Shown: one piece after another, positions 1-7,908 of the stretch
Numbering within the stretch: the stretch's first letter is position 1
Layout of the letters: each line of letters starts with the position of its first letter
Source of the DNA: Streptomyces spinosisporus
GTDB taxonomy: Bacteria; Actinomycetota; Actinomycetes; Streptomycetales; Streptomycetaceae
Assembly: GCF_022698145.1 (NCBI RefSeq)
Contig: NZ_JALDAX010000010.1
Coordinates: 62,001-126,000 of the forward strand
Direction of reading: 5' to 3'
DNA length: 64,000 bases
Notes under the pieces: model-generated
What the model saw: only the letters and a program-made list of their open reading frames with translations
Database searches by the model: none
What the model was told of the DNA's origin: nothing
Position numbers and translations under genes: made by a program

Positions 1-1
1 G

Positions 2-42
2 CGAGAGGGGCCCGGCGGCGGACGGCCGCCGGGCCCCTCTCG
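2..42 (-). terminator. Intrinsic terminator-like hairpin after the DUF3107 gene
   Basis: A perfect 18-bp inverted repeat (arms 2-19 and 25-42, 5-nt loop) sits 11 bases past the stop of the minus-strand DUF3107 gene. It has no strong T-run, which is usual for Streptomyces terminators. Confidence 0.75.
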
Positions 43-53
43 TGATGCTGTGC

Positions 54-281
54 CTACAGCGCGCCGAAGCCCACCTTGCGCGGGGCCGGCTCGCCGAGCT
101 CGACGTAGGCCAGGCGGTCCGCCGGGACGAGGACCTTGCGCCCGTGCTCGTCCACGAGGGTCAGCAGCTGCGACTTCCCGGCCAGTGCCTCGGCCACGAC
201 CCGCTCGACCTCCTCGGCACTCTGACCGCTCTCCAGAACGATCTCGCGGGGCGCGTGCTGCACGCCGATCTTGACCTCCAC
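54..281 (-). CDS. DUF3107 family small protein
   Basis: A 75-residue acidic protein of unknown function, matching DUF3107, a small family common in actinobacteria. The GTG start at 281 is chosen because GGAGG lies 9 bases upstream in the minus direction and translation from there gives the usual family N-terminus (MEVKIGVQHAPREI). The open frame continues further upstream, but that part has no ribosome site and unlikely composition. It ends next to a strong hairpin, so it is probably the last gene of its transcript. No catalytic motif is visible. Confidence 0.85.
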   Translation of the reverse strand: MEVKIGVQHAPREIVLESGQSAEEVERVVAEALAGKSQLLTLVDEHGRKVLVPADRLAYVELGEPAPRKVGFGAL

Positions 282-437
282 GGCTATGTCCCTCCGACGG
301 TCAGTGAAGTGCGCGATCTGTACGCGCCGTACCCAGCACACATTAGCCCGGTGAGGGGACCCGCATGCTCCGCCCGGGAACGCCAAGAGCGAACAGGGAG
401 CGGGAACAAAGCGGGAACAAAGCGGGAACAAACGCGG

Positions 438-1082
438 TCAGTGAGCCTGCTCGGTGCCGTGCAGCGGGAAGCCCGCGATACCGCGCCAGGCGAGCGAGGT
501 CAGCAGCTGTACGGCCTGGTCGCGCGGCACGCTGCGGTCGCTGTGCAGCCAGGAGCGCGCCACGACCTGCGCGAGCCCGCCGAGGCCGGAGGCCAGCAGC
601 ATCGACTCCGCGCGCGAGAGGCCGGTGTCCTCGGCGATCACGTCGCAGATCGCCTCCGCGCACTCGTTCGTGACCTTGTCGACGCGCTCGCGCACCGCGG
701 GCTCGTTCGTCAGGTCCGACTCGAACACCAGACGGAAGGCGCCACCGTCGTCCTCCACATATGCGAAGTAGGCGTCCATGGTCGCGCGGACACGCTGCTT
801 GTTGTCGGTGGTCGACGCGAGCGCGCCCCGCACCGAACCGATCAGTGACTCGCAGTGCTGGTCCAGCAGGGCGAGGTAGAGGTCGAGCTTGCCCGGGAAG
901 TGCTGGTAGAGCACCGGCTTGCTGACTCCGGCGCGCTCGGCGATGTCGTCCATCGCGGCCGCGTGGTAACCCTGTGCCACGAACACTTCCTGTGCGGCAC
1001 CCAGCAGCTGATTCCGTCGGGCACGGCGCGGCAGGCGCGTGCCCCGCGGGCGTGCCGCCTCTGTCTGCTCGATGGCTGTCAC
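438..1082 (-). CDS. TetR/AcrR family transcriptional regulator
   Basis: A 214-residue one-component repressor. A basic N-terminal tail (residues 11-23) precedes the TetR helix-turn-helix at about 24-70, where the recognition part reads AGVSKPVLYQHFPGKLDLY, close to the family consensus. The C-terminal ligand-binding region (about 85-205) has no recognisable ligand. The GTG start at 1082 is preceded by GGGAGG at a good distance; an in-frame ATG at 1106 lacks such a site. It is read toward the DUF3107 gene with 156 bp between, so the two may share a transcript. Target genes cannot be read from the sequence. Confidence 0.9.
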   Translation of the reverse strand: MTAIEQTEAARPRGTRLPRRARRNQLLGAAQEVFVAQGYHAAAMDDIAERAGVSKPVLYQHFPGKLDLYLALLDQHCESLIGSVRGALASTTDNKQRVRATMDAYFAYVEDDGGAFRLVFESDLTNEPAVRERVDKVTNECAEAICDVIAEDTGLSRAESMLLASGLGGLAQVVARSWLHSDRSVPRDQAVQLLTSLAWRGIAGFPLHGTEQAH

Positions 1083-1287
1083 GCCGCCTCCCAATTTCGT
1101 CCACATGCGGTGTGCGCCGCGCCGCCATCGTACTTTTCGGTAACCCCGGTGTGCGCGGTGCGAGCGCAGAATTTCACGGACCGGACAGTGGCGAAAGCCG
1201 TGCAGGTGGGGCCGAACCGGATCGAAACAGGCAGCCGACCGTCTCCCTCCAGCTCAGCGGCACCCTCTCGGGCCCCCGCGTCCCCCG

Positions 1288-1512
1288 TCAGCGGTAGTCG
1301 TCCTCGTCGATGGAGACGACGCGGCGCTGCTCGACGAGATCGGCCTCGTTCGCGCGGGCCGGGTCCACGTCCTCCAGAGGGTCGTCCTTGTCCGCCGTGA
1401 GGTCCTCGGACTGCTCCGCGGCGTCGTTCTCCGGTGCCTCGACGTCGATCTCCCGGGCCTCCTGCGCGTCCTCGTCCTCGAAGGTGTCGGGATCGCTCGG
1501 GTCTACGGCCAT
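1288..1512 (-). CDS. Acidic small protein of unknown function
   Basis: A 74-residue protein, strongly acidic (Asp/Glu-rich throughout, few hydrophobics), so probably disordered and cytoplasmic. The ATG is preceded by GGAAGGGAG, and codon use is typical of Streptomyces. I do not recognise a named family. It lies between the TetR gene (same strand, 205 bp downstream) and the divergent alpha/beta hydrolase gene. Confidence 0.7.
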   Translation of the reverse strand: MAVDPSDPDTFEDEDAQEAREIDVEAPENDAAEQSEDLTADKDDPLEDVDPARANEADLVEQRRVVSIDEDDYR

Positions 1513-1665
1513 GATTGGGCTCCCTTCCTACGAATGTCCCTGGAAGAAGCAGGGGCCAACAGCGGGTGCCCTCTTTACGAGCCTAGGAGACACCGGATCC
1601 GGATGCTATGCGGTGTGCATGCAATCTGTGACGGCGAACACATGAGCCACTACGTGATCGTCTCG

Positions 1666-1671
1666 TAACAT
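1666..1671 (+). promoter_or_regulatory. Candidate -10 element for a leaderless start
   Basis: TAACAT ends 7 bases before the ATG at 1678, so transcription would begin at or next to the start codon. No convincing -35 hexamer is seen. No Shine-Dalgarno precedes the ATG, which fits leaderless translation. Confidence 0.5.
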
Positions 1672-1677
1672 TGCCGC

Positions 1678-3048
1678 ATGTCTTCGACCGAGCTGCCGTC
1701 CGTTCCGGCGACCAATGTGCTCCCGAAGGTGGCGCCCGTAAGGGTCGCGGAGGGTGAGCGGCTGAGGTCCGTCGGGCTGCCGGGGATCACGCTGACGGTG
1801 CGGTCGAGACCACCCGCGCGCGAGGGACTGCCGCCCGCGCTGTACGTCCACGGTCTGGGCGGTTCCTCGCAGAACTGGTCGGCCCTGATGGAGCAGCTCG
1901 ACGACGTCGTCGACGGCGAGGCCATCGACCTGCCGGGTTTCGGCGACTCGCCGCCGCCGGACGACGGTGACTACTCGATCACCGGGCACGCGCGCGCGGT
2001 GATCCGTTTTCTCGACGCCTCCGGGCGCGGTCCGGTGCATCTGCTGGGCAACTCGCTCGGCGGCGCGGTCACCACGCGCGTGGCGGCGCTGCGGCCCGAC
2101 CTCGTGCGGACGCTCACGCTGGTGTCGCCGGCGCTGCCGGAGATCCTCGTCCAACGCAGTGCGGTGCCGACGGCGCTGCTGGCGCTGCCCGGCGCCGCCG
2201 GACTGTTCACCCGCGCCACCAGGAAGTGGTCCGCGGAGGCACGCGTCCGCGGCGTAATGGCGCTCTGCTACGGCGACCCCGGTCTGGTGTCGCCGGAAGG
2301 ATTCCGCAATGCAGTGGAGGAGATGGAACGGCGGCTGCAGCTGCCGTATCTCTGGGACGCGATGACGCGTTCCGCGCGCGGCATCGTCAACGCGTACACG
2401 CTCGGCGGGCAGCACGGTCTGTGGCGCCAGGCGGAGCGCGTCCTCGCCCCGACCCTCCTCGTCTACGGCGGCCGGGACCAGCTCGTCGGCTTCCGGATGG
2501 CCCGAAAGGCGGCCCGCGCCTTCCGCGACTCACGCCTGCTGACCCTGCCGGAGGCGGGGCACGTGGCGATGATGGAGTACCCGGCCACCGTGGCCCGCGC
2601 ATTTCGTGAACTCCTTGCTGAGACGGGGGAGTTGGGTCTGCCTGGTGAGACGGGGGAGTCGAGGGAGTTGGGTGGGCCTGGCGGGACGCGTGGGCCGGGC
2701 GGACGGAGTAAGACGCGTGGTGCTGGCGAGTCGGGCGGGACTGGTGAGTCGGTCGCGTCAGGCGGGGTCGGCGAGTCGGGCAGGGGCGGCGACTCGGACG
2801 GGACTGGGGAGTCGGGCTGGGCAGGCAAGGTCGGCGAGTTGGGCAGGACTGGGGAGTCGAGCGGGACTGGCAGGGTCGGCGAACCGGGCGGGACTGACGA
2901 GTCGGGCGGGACTGACAGGGTCGGCGACTCGGGCAGGGTCGGCGAGTCGGACGGTGGTGCGCCGTTGAGTGCGGACCGGGCCTCCCTCGACCGGGGTGAC
3001 GTGTTCGCCGACGACGGCGAGGGTGCCGCCGAGAGCACGGGGAGCTGA
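1678..3048 (+). CDS. Alpha/beta hydrolase with a long low-complexity C-terminal tail
   Basis: A 456-residue protein. Residues 1-315 form a complete alpha/beta-hydrolase fold: HGLGG oxyanion segment (58-62), nucleophile elbow GNSLGG with Ser126, acid Asp267 (GGRDQ) and His295 (EAGHV). The substrate is unknown; an ester or other small hydrolysable compound is likely. Residues 316-456 are a Gly/Ser/Glu/Thr-rich repeat tail encoded by a 15/30-bp minisatellite, absent from ordinary family members (about 300 residues). No signal peptide is apparent. The gene ends 8 bp before the DUF3152 gene, suggesting cotranscription. Confidence 0.85.
   Translation: MSSTELPSVPATNVLPKVAPVRVAEGERLRSVGLPGITLTVRSRPPAREGLPPALYVHGLGGSSQNWSALMEQLDDVVDGEAIDLPGFGDSPPPDDGDYSITGHARAVIRFLDASGRGPVHLLGNSLGGAVTTRVAALRPDLVRTLTLVSPALPEILVQRSAVPTALLALPGAAGLFTRATRKWSAEARVRGVMALCYGDPGLVSPEGFRNAVEEMERRLQLPYLWDAMTRSARGIVNAYTLGGQHGLWRQAERVLAPTLLVYGGRDQLVGFRMARKAARAFRDSRLLTLPEAGHVAMMEYPATVARAFRELLAETGELGLPGETGESRELGGPGGTRGPGGRSKTRGAGESGGTGESVASGGVGESGRGGDSDGTGESGWAGKVGELGRTGESSGTGRVGEPGGTDESGGTDRVGDSGRVGESDGGAPLSADRASLDRGDVFADDGEGAAESTGS
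2617..2965 (+). repeat. GC-rich minisatellite in the hydrolase C-terminus
   Basis: Degenerate repeats around the core GGCGAGTCGGGCGGGACTG recur in steps of 15 and 30 bases. They stay in frame and encode G-E-S-G-x-T/V-G type units. The copies differ by point changes, so the array is not freshly expanded, but unequal crossing over or slippage could vary its length. Confidence 0.75.
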
Positions 3049-3056
3049 GGGCCGGC

Positions 3057-4841
3057 GTGGGACGTCACAGCCGCCGCGGCCCCGGTGCCGCGAAGGGCGA
3101 GACCAGGGATGCGGATGCGGTGCGTGGGGGGCAGAGGGGTGCCTCCGCGGACTCCGGAGGCTTCGACTCCGGCTCCGGTGCGGGTGCTTCGGGTGCTCGG
3201 CGGGTGCCCGGGCAGCCGTCCGGGCCGTTGCCCGGGCAGCAGGGGATACCGGCGTACGGACCGCCGCGACGGCCTGACGGCACTCCCGCGCGCGGGGTGC
3301 CGCGTTTCGCCGAGGGGACTCCCGCGCGCGGGGTGCCGCGTTTGGCCGACGGCACGCCTGCCCGGGGTGTGCCTCGTCTTCCGGACGGTAGTCCTGCGGG
3401 TGGGGTGTCTGGGTTCCCGGGTGGCTCGCCTGCCGGGGGTGTCTCCCGTCTTCCGGACGGTAGTCCTGCGGGTGGGGTGTCCGGTTTCCCAGGTGGCACG
3501 CCTGCCCGGGGTGTGCCCAGAAGCCCCGACGGCGCCCCCGCGCGCGGGGTGCCCCGCTTCCCGGACGGCACCCCCGCGCGTGGAGTGCCCCGGTTCCCCG
3601 ACGGCACCCCTGCCCAGGGGATGCCGCGGTTTTCCGACGGCGTGCCTGCGCACGGTGTTCCCCGTCCTGCTGACGGCACCCCCGTCCATGGCACGCCCCA
3701 GATTCGCGGTGGCCATCCCGAGCAGCGGGAAGCCGGTGGGGGATGGGGCGAGTTGAGGAGCCCCGGGGTGTCCGTTCCGCGGCAGCGCCAGGCGCCGCCC
3801 GGAGGGCCGCGGCAGGACTACGTCGACGCGTTCGACGACTTCGACACCTTCGGCGGCCTCGACGAGGACGACGACGTCTTCGCGCCCCGGAACGGCGGCT
3901 CCGCGCGCGCCCCGGGCGCGTATGCGTCCGCGTACGCCTCGGACCCGTACGCCTCCGTCACCGACTGGGACCCGGACACAGGGGTCGGCGTCCCCTCCGA
4001 GACCGACGAGGACGCGGCGCCGACCGGCGTGCCCGCGCAGACCAGGGGCAGCAAGGGGCGGACGTTCACCGGCATAGCGGCTGCCGCCGTCACGACCGTG
4101 CTTGCCGTCGTCGTGGCCGGTCAGGTCGCCAACGGACGCGACGACGCCGCCATCGGGACGCAGTCGGCCACCGACCAGGCGCGGGACGCCCGCGACTCAG
4201 GCGCGAGCGCGAAGCCGTCCGCCTCGGCCGGCGTGGCGACGCTGACGTACTCCGAGGCCATGGCGAAGCGGTATCCGCTCAGCGCCACGCTCAAGGGGCC
4301 GGGGAAGTTCGACGCGGTCCCCGGGGTCGCCAAGGCGCCGGGCAAGGGACAGAAGTACACCTACCGCGTGGATGTGGAGCAGGGCCTCGGACTCGACGGC
4401 GAACTCTTCGCGCAGGCCGTGCAGACGACCCTCAACGACAACCGGAGCTGGGCCCACGGCGGCGCCCGCACCTTCGAGCGCATCCACACCGGCAAGCCCG
4501 ACTTCGTGATCACGCTCGCCAGCCCCGGGACCACCGCGGAGTGGTGCGCCAAGTCCGGGCTCGACACCACCGAGGACAACGTCTCGTGCGACTCGGCCGC
4601 CACCGAGCGAGTGATGATCAATGCATACAGATGGGCACAGGGGTCGAAGACCTACGGCGACCACATGCAGGCCTACCGGCAGATGTTGATCAACCACGAG
4701 GTCGGTCACCGGCTCGGCTACAACCATGTCACCTGCAGCAAGAACGGCGCGCTCGCCCCGGTGATGCAGCAGCAGACCAAGTTCCTCGACCACGACGGGA
4801 TCCACTGCCGGGCCAACCCCTGGCCGTATCCCGGGAGTTGA
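3057..4841 (+). CDS. DUF3152 domain protein, membrane-anchored, zincin-like
   Basis: A 594-residue protein starting with GTG. Order of parts: a basic Gly-rich N-terminus, twelve 12-residue Pro/Gly repeats (72-215), an acidic segment, one hydrophobic membrane segment (about 337-358), a Ser/Ala linker, then the DUF3152 domain (about 400-594). The domain contains HEVGHRLGYNH (His547, Glu548, His551, His557), which has the HExxHxxGxxH form of metzincin-type zinc proteases, plus several cysteines suited to an exported fold. The topology implied is repeats inside and catalytic-like domain outside. Protease activity is an inference from the motif only. The gene follows the hydrolase gene by 8 bp. 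Confidence 0.85.
   Translation: MGRHSRRGPGAAKGETRDADAVRGGQRGASADSGGFDSGSGAGASGARRVPGQPSGPLPGQQGIPAYGPPRRPDGTPARGVPRFAEGTPARGVPRLADGTPARGVPRLPDGSPAGGVSGFPGGSPAGGVSRLPDGSPAGGVSGFPGGTPARGVPRSPDGAPARGVPRFPDGTPARGVPRFPDGTPAQGMPRFSDGVPAHGVPRPADGTPVHGTPQIRGGHPEQREAGGGWGELRSPGVSVPRQRQAPPGGPRQDYVDAFDDFDTFGGLDEDDDVFAPRNGGSARAPGAYASAYASDPYASVTDWDPDTGVGVPSETDEDAAPTGVPAQTRGSKGRTFTGIAAAAVTTVLAVVVAGQVANGRDDAAIGTQSATDQARDARDSGASAKPSASAGVATLTYSEAMAKRYPLSATLKGPGKFDAVPGVAKAPGKGQKYTYRVDVEQGLGLDGELFAQAVQTTLNDNRSWAHGGARTFERIHTGKPDFVITLASPGTTAEWCAKSGLDTTEDNVSCDSAATERVMINAYRWAQGSKTYGDHMQAYRQMLINHEVGHRLGYNHVTCSKNGALAPVMQQQTKFLDHDGIHCRANPWPYPGS
3270..3701 (+). repeat. Twelve tandem 36-bp coding repeats
   Basis: Twelve units of 36 bp encode variants of x-P-D-G-T-P-A-R-G-V-P-R. 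A 34-base stretch is exact at 3375-3408 and 3447-3480 (72-bp period), showing recent homogenisation within an older array. Pro, Gly and Arg richness predicts an extended cytoplasmic segment. Confidence 0.85.
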
Positions 4842-4861
4842 CCGGTGCCGTATATGACACA

Positions 4862-4890
4862 TTGACATGCGCAGAAAGTTGATTCATATT
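4862..4890 (+). promoter_or_regulatory. Promoter for the leaderless leader peptide
   Basis: A TTGACA -35 hexamer (4862-4867), a 17-bp spacer and CATATT as -10 (4885-4890). The predicted start point falls at about 4897-4898, on the ATG of the leader ORF. This is one of the best consensus promoters in the window. Confidence 0.7.
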
Positions 4891-4897
4891 TCTGGTC

Positions 4898-4990
4898 ATG
4901 TCGACCCTCCACGCCTCCGCGCGCGCCGCCATCGAGCTGGCGCTCATCGGCGTGACCGCGCTCTGCGTGGCCGACATCCACTGTCGCTGA
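4898..4990 (+). CDS. 30-residue Cys-containing leader peptide, likely attenuator
   Basis: A short ORF, MSTLHASARA followed by a hydrophobic middle and an ending with Cys23, His28, Cys29 and Arg30. It resembles the cysteine-responsive actinobacterial leader peptides that are translated from leaderless mRNAs and control downstream sulfur-related genes. The promoter places the ATG at the transcript 5' end, and there is no Shine-Dalgarno. It lies 166 bp upstream of a peptide importer operon on the same strand. Between them are small inverted repeats (for example 5038-5054) and a TCTC/GAGA pairing that could mask the ribosome site of the importer gene. Inference: ribosome stalling at the Cys codons when cysteine is short raises importer expression. 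The peptide need not have any other function. Confidence 0.75.
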   Translation: MSTLHASARAAIELALIGVTALCVADIHCR

Positions 4991-5156
4991 CGCTCGCCCA
5001 CGGGCGCTCGCGTCGCGATCCCTTTCCGCCGCCATGACACGGCCTTCCGCCGTGCCCCGGCAGCCGCTTTCGACGACCTGACGCCCGGGCGGACATCTGC
5101 TCACATCCGTCTCACATTTCGTCAATCTGTCTCATCATTCGAGAGGTCGTCATCCG

Positions 5157-6875
5157 ATGCGTCACCCGTCCGTAAGCAGAGCCCGTGTGGCGGCGATATC
5201 CGCAGGCCTGGTCCTGGCCCTGGGCGCCGCCGCCTGCGGGCCGGAGGACAACGATGCCAAGGGCGCCGGCGGCGACTCCACGCCTCACAAGGGCGGCACC
5301 CTCACGGTCCTCAACTCCGAGGCCCAGACGGACTTCGACCCCGCGCGCCTGTACACCTCCGGCGGCGGCAACGTGCCCTCCCTGGTCTTCCGTACGCTCA
5401 CCACCCGCAACCGCGAGAACGGCGCCGCCGGCTCCAAGGTCGTCCCGGACCTCGCCACCGACACCGGGCGCCCCAACAAGGACGCGACCGTGTGGACGTA
5501 CACCTTGAAGAAGGGCCTCAAGTACGAGGACGGCACCGCGATCACATCCGCGGACATCAAGTACGGCATCGAGCGCTCCTTCGCGGCCGAACTGTCCGGC
5601 GGCGCGCCCTACCTGAGGGACTGGCTGGTCGGCGCGGCCGACTACCAGGGGCCGTACAAGGACAAGAAGGGTCTGTCGGCGATCGAGACGCCGGACAGCC
5701 GGACCATCGTCTTCCATCTGAACAAGCCCGAGGGCGAGTTCCCGTACCTGGCCACGCAGACGCAGTTCACGCCCGTCCCGAAGGCCAAGGACACGGGCAC
5801 GAAGTACGAGGAGCACCCGGTCTCGTCCGGGCCGTACAGGGTCGTCAGCAACGAGAACGACGGTGAGCACCTGGTCCTGGAGCGCAACACCCACTGGTCG
5901 GCCGCCACGGACTCCGAGCGCAAGGCCTACCCGGACAAGATCGACGTACGCTCCGGCCTCGACTCGTCCGTGATCAACCAGCGGCTGTCGGCGTCACAGG
6001 GCGCGGACGCGGCGGCCGTGACCACGGACACCAACCTCGGCCCCGCCGAACTCGCCAAGGTGAGCGGCGACAAGAAGCTGGCCGCGCGGGTCGGCACGGG
6101 CCACTTCGGCTACACGAACTACATAGCGTTCAACCCGACCGTCAAGCCGTTCAACAACGTCAAGGTGCGGCAGGCGATCTCGTACGCCATCGACCGGTCG
6201 TCCGTGGTCAACGCGGCGGGTGGCTCGGCGCTCGCCGAGTCGGCCACCACGTTCCTGCCGAACCAGAAGTCCTTCGGCTATACGCCGTACGACCTGTTCC
6301 CGGCCGGTGCGACCGGCAACGCGGCCAAGGCCAAGGAGCTGCTGTCCGAGGCGGGTTACAAGAACGGCCTCACCGTCACGCTGACCCACTCCAACGCCAA
6401 GGACTTCGAGACCAGCCCGGAGATCGCGACCGCGATCCAGGACGCGCTCAAGAAGGCCGGCATCACGGTCAAGCTGCAGGGCCTGGAGGACAACGACTAC
6501 CGGGACAAGATCCACAACGTGAAGACCGAGCCCGGTTTCTTCCTCGCCCACTGGGGTGCCGACTGGCCCTCCGGCGGCCCCTTCCTCGCCCCGATCTTCG
6601 ACGGCCGTCAGATCGTCAAGAACGGCGCGAACTTCAACAACGGCCTGCTCAATGACACGTCGGTCAATGACGAGATTGACGCGATCAACAAGTTGACCGA
6701 TCTTGACGCGGCCGCCAAGAGGTGGGGTGCACTGGACAAGAAGATCGGCGAGCAGGCCCTGACCGTGCCGCTGTTCCACCCCGTCTACAAGCGACTGGTC
6801 GGCAGCGACATCAAGAACGTCGTGATCAGCGACTGGACCGGCGTGCTGGACATCTCGCAGGTCGCGGTGAAGTAG
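5157..6875 (+). CDS. Peptide ABC transporter substrate-binding lipoprotein (SBP family 5)
   Basis: A 572-residue extracytoplasmic solute-binding protein of the DppA/OppA/GsiB class. It has a basic N-terminus, a hydrophobic signal segment and a lipobox-like LGAAAC that would make Cys27 the lipidated residue. The rest matches SBP_bac_5: an early region with a DPARL-type segment, a central hinge, and a C-terminal YAIDRS-containing lobe. The ATG at 5157 is preceded by GAGAGG. First gene of a four-gene importer operon, 166 bp after the Cys leader peptide. The ligand is a short peptide by family; the leader suggests a sulfur-containing peptide such as glutathione, which is inference. Confidence 0.9.
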   Translation: MRHPSVSRARVAAISAGLVLALGAAACGPEDNDAKGAGGDSTPHKGGTLTVLNSEAQTDFDPARLYTSGGGNVPSLVFRTLTTRNRENGAAGSKVVPDLATDTGRPNKDATVWTYTLKKGLKYEDGTAITSADIKYGIERSFAAELSGGAPYLRDWLVGAADYQGPYKDKKGLSAIETPDSRTIVFHLNKPEGEFPYLATQTQFTPVPKAKDTGTKYEEHPVSSGPYRVVSNENDGEHLVLERNTHWSAATDSERKAYPDKIDVRSGLDSSVINQRLSASQGADAAAVTTDTNLGPAELAKVSGDKKLAARVGTGHFGYTNYIAFNPTVKPFNNVKVRQAISYAIDRSSVVNAAGGSALAESATTFLPNQKSFGYTPYDLFPAGATGNAAKAKELLSEAGYKNGLTVTLTHSNAKDFETSPEIATAIQDALKKAGITVKLQGLEDNDYRDKIHNVKTEPGFFLAHWGADWPSGGPFLAPIFDGRQIVKNGANFNNGLLNDTSVNDEIDAINKLTDLDAAAKRWGALDKKIGEQALTVPLFHPVYKRLVGSDIKNVVISDWTGVLDISQVAVK

Positions 6876-6879
6876 CGCC

Positions 6880-7908
6880 GTGAGCGAGGCACTTGTCGCC
6901 ACCCAGGTCCCCGAGGTGTCCGCCTCGGGGACCTCGGGGGCCCTTCGGTTCTGGCGGCGGCTGCGCACGCAGCGCGCCGCCCTCGTCGCGGCGTCCGTCG
7001 TCGCCCTGCTCGTCCTGATCGCGCTCGCCGCGCCGCTGCTCACCGCCCTGGAGGGCCAGGACCCGACCACGTACCACCCCTCGCTCGTCGACTCCGCGCG
7101 CGGAGGCGTGCCGGTCGGCTCCCTCGGGGGCATCGGCGCCGACCACTGGCTGGGCGTCGAACCCCAGACCGGCCGCGACCTGTTCGCCCGGCTCGTCTAC
7201 GGGGCGAGGGTCTCCCTGGGCGTCGCGCTGGCGGCGACCGTGATCCAGGTCTTCCTGGGCGTCGTGATCGGCATCGCCTCCGCGATCGGTGCCGGATGGG
7301 TTGATCAACTGTTGAGCCGGATCACCGACATCTTCGTCGCCATGCCTTTGATGATCATGTCGTTGGCGCTGCTCGCGATCGTCCCGTCGAGCTTCCCGCG
7401 GCCCGTTCTGGTCACGTTGGTCATCGGGTTCATCGCCTGGGGCAACATCGCGAAGATCGTGCGGGCCCAGACGCTGACGCTCAAGGGGCTCGACTACGTT
7501 TCCGCCGCCCGGCTCAGCGGCTGGGGAACCTGGCGCATCGCGCGCAGGGAACTGCTGCCCGGGCTCGCCGCGCCCGTCATCACGTACGCCGCGATCCTCA
7601 TGCCGGTCAACATCAGCGTCGAGGCCGCACTGTCGTTCCTCGGCGTCGGCGTGAAGCCGCCGACGCCGTCCTGGGGGCAGATGCTCACCGCCGCCGACGT
7701 CTGGTACCAGGCGGCCCCGCAGTACCTGCTGCTCCCGGCGGGCGCACTCTTCGTCACCGTGCTCGCGCTGACCGTCCTCGGCGACGGCGTCCGCACCGCC
7801 CTGGACCCACGGGCCGCCTCCCGGCTGCGCGTCGGGACGGGCAGCAAGCGGGAGGCCAGGGCGGCCGGCAAGGACTCGGGAGCGGCACCCGAGGAGGGCT
7901 CCGCATGA
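6880..7908 (+). CDS. ABC transporter permease, DppC/OppC type
   Basis: A 342-residue inner-membrane permease. The OppC-type N-terminal membrane segment (about 30-55) is followed by a periplasm-facing loop and a BPD_transp_1 domain with about five more membrane segments. The EAA loop, which docks the ATPase, reads ARLSGWGTWRIARREL. The GTG start lies 4 bp after the binding-protein stop. It overlaps the next gene by ATGA, so translation is coupled. The charged Lys/Arg/Glu tail (after about 315) is cytoplasmic. Confidence 0.9.
   Translation: MSEALVATQVPEVSASGTSGALRFWRRLRTQRAALVAASVVALLVLIALAAPLLTALEGQDPTTYHPSLVDSARGGVPVGSLGGIGADHWLGVEPQTGRDLFARLVYGARVSLGVALAATVIQVFLGVVIGIASAIGAGWVDQLLSRITDIFVAMPLMIMSLALLAIVPSSFPRPVLVTLVIGFIAWGNIAKIVRAQTLTLKGLDYVSAARLSGWGTWRIARRELLPGLAAPVITYAAILMPVNISVEAALSFLGVGVKPPTPSWGQMLTAADVWYQAAPQYLLLPAGALFVTVLALTVLGDGVRTALDPRAASRLRVGTGSKREARAAGKDSGAAPEEGSA

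Noticed and set aside
2617..3701. CRISPR-like array
   Set aside because: The repeats are contiguous, in frame and coding, with no unique spacers.
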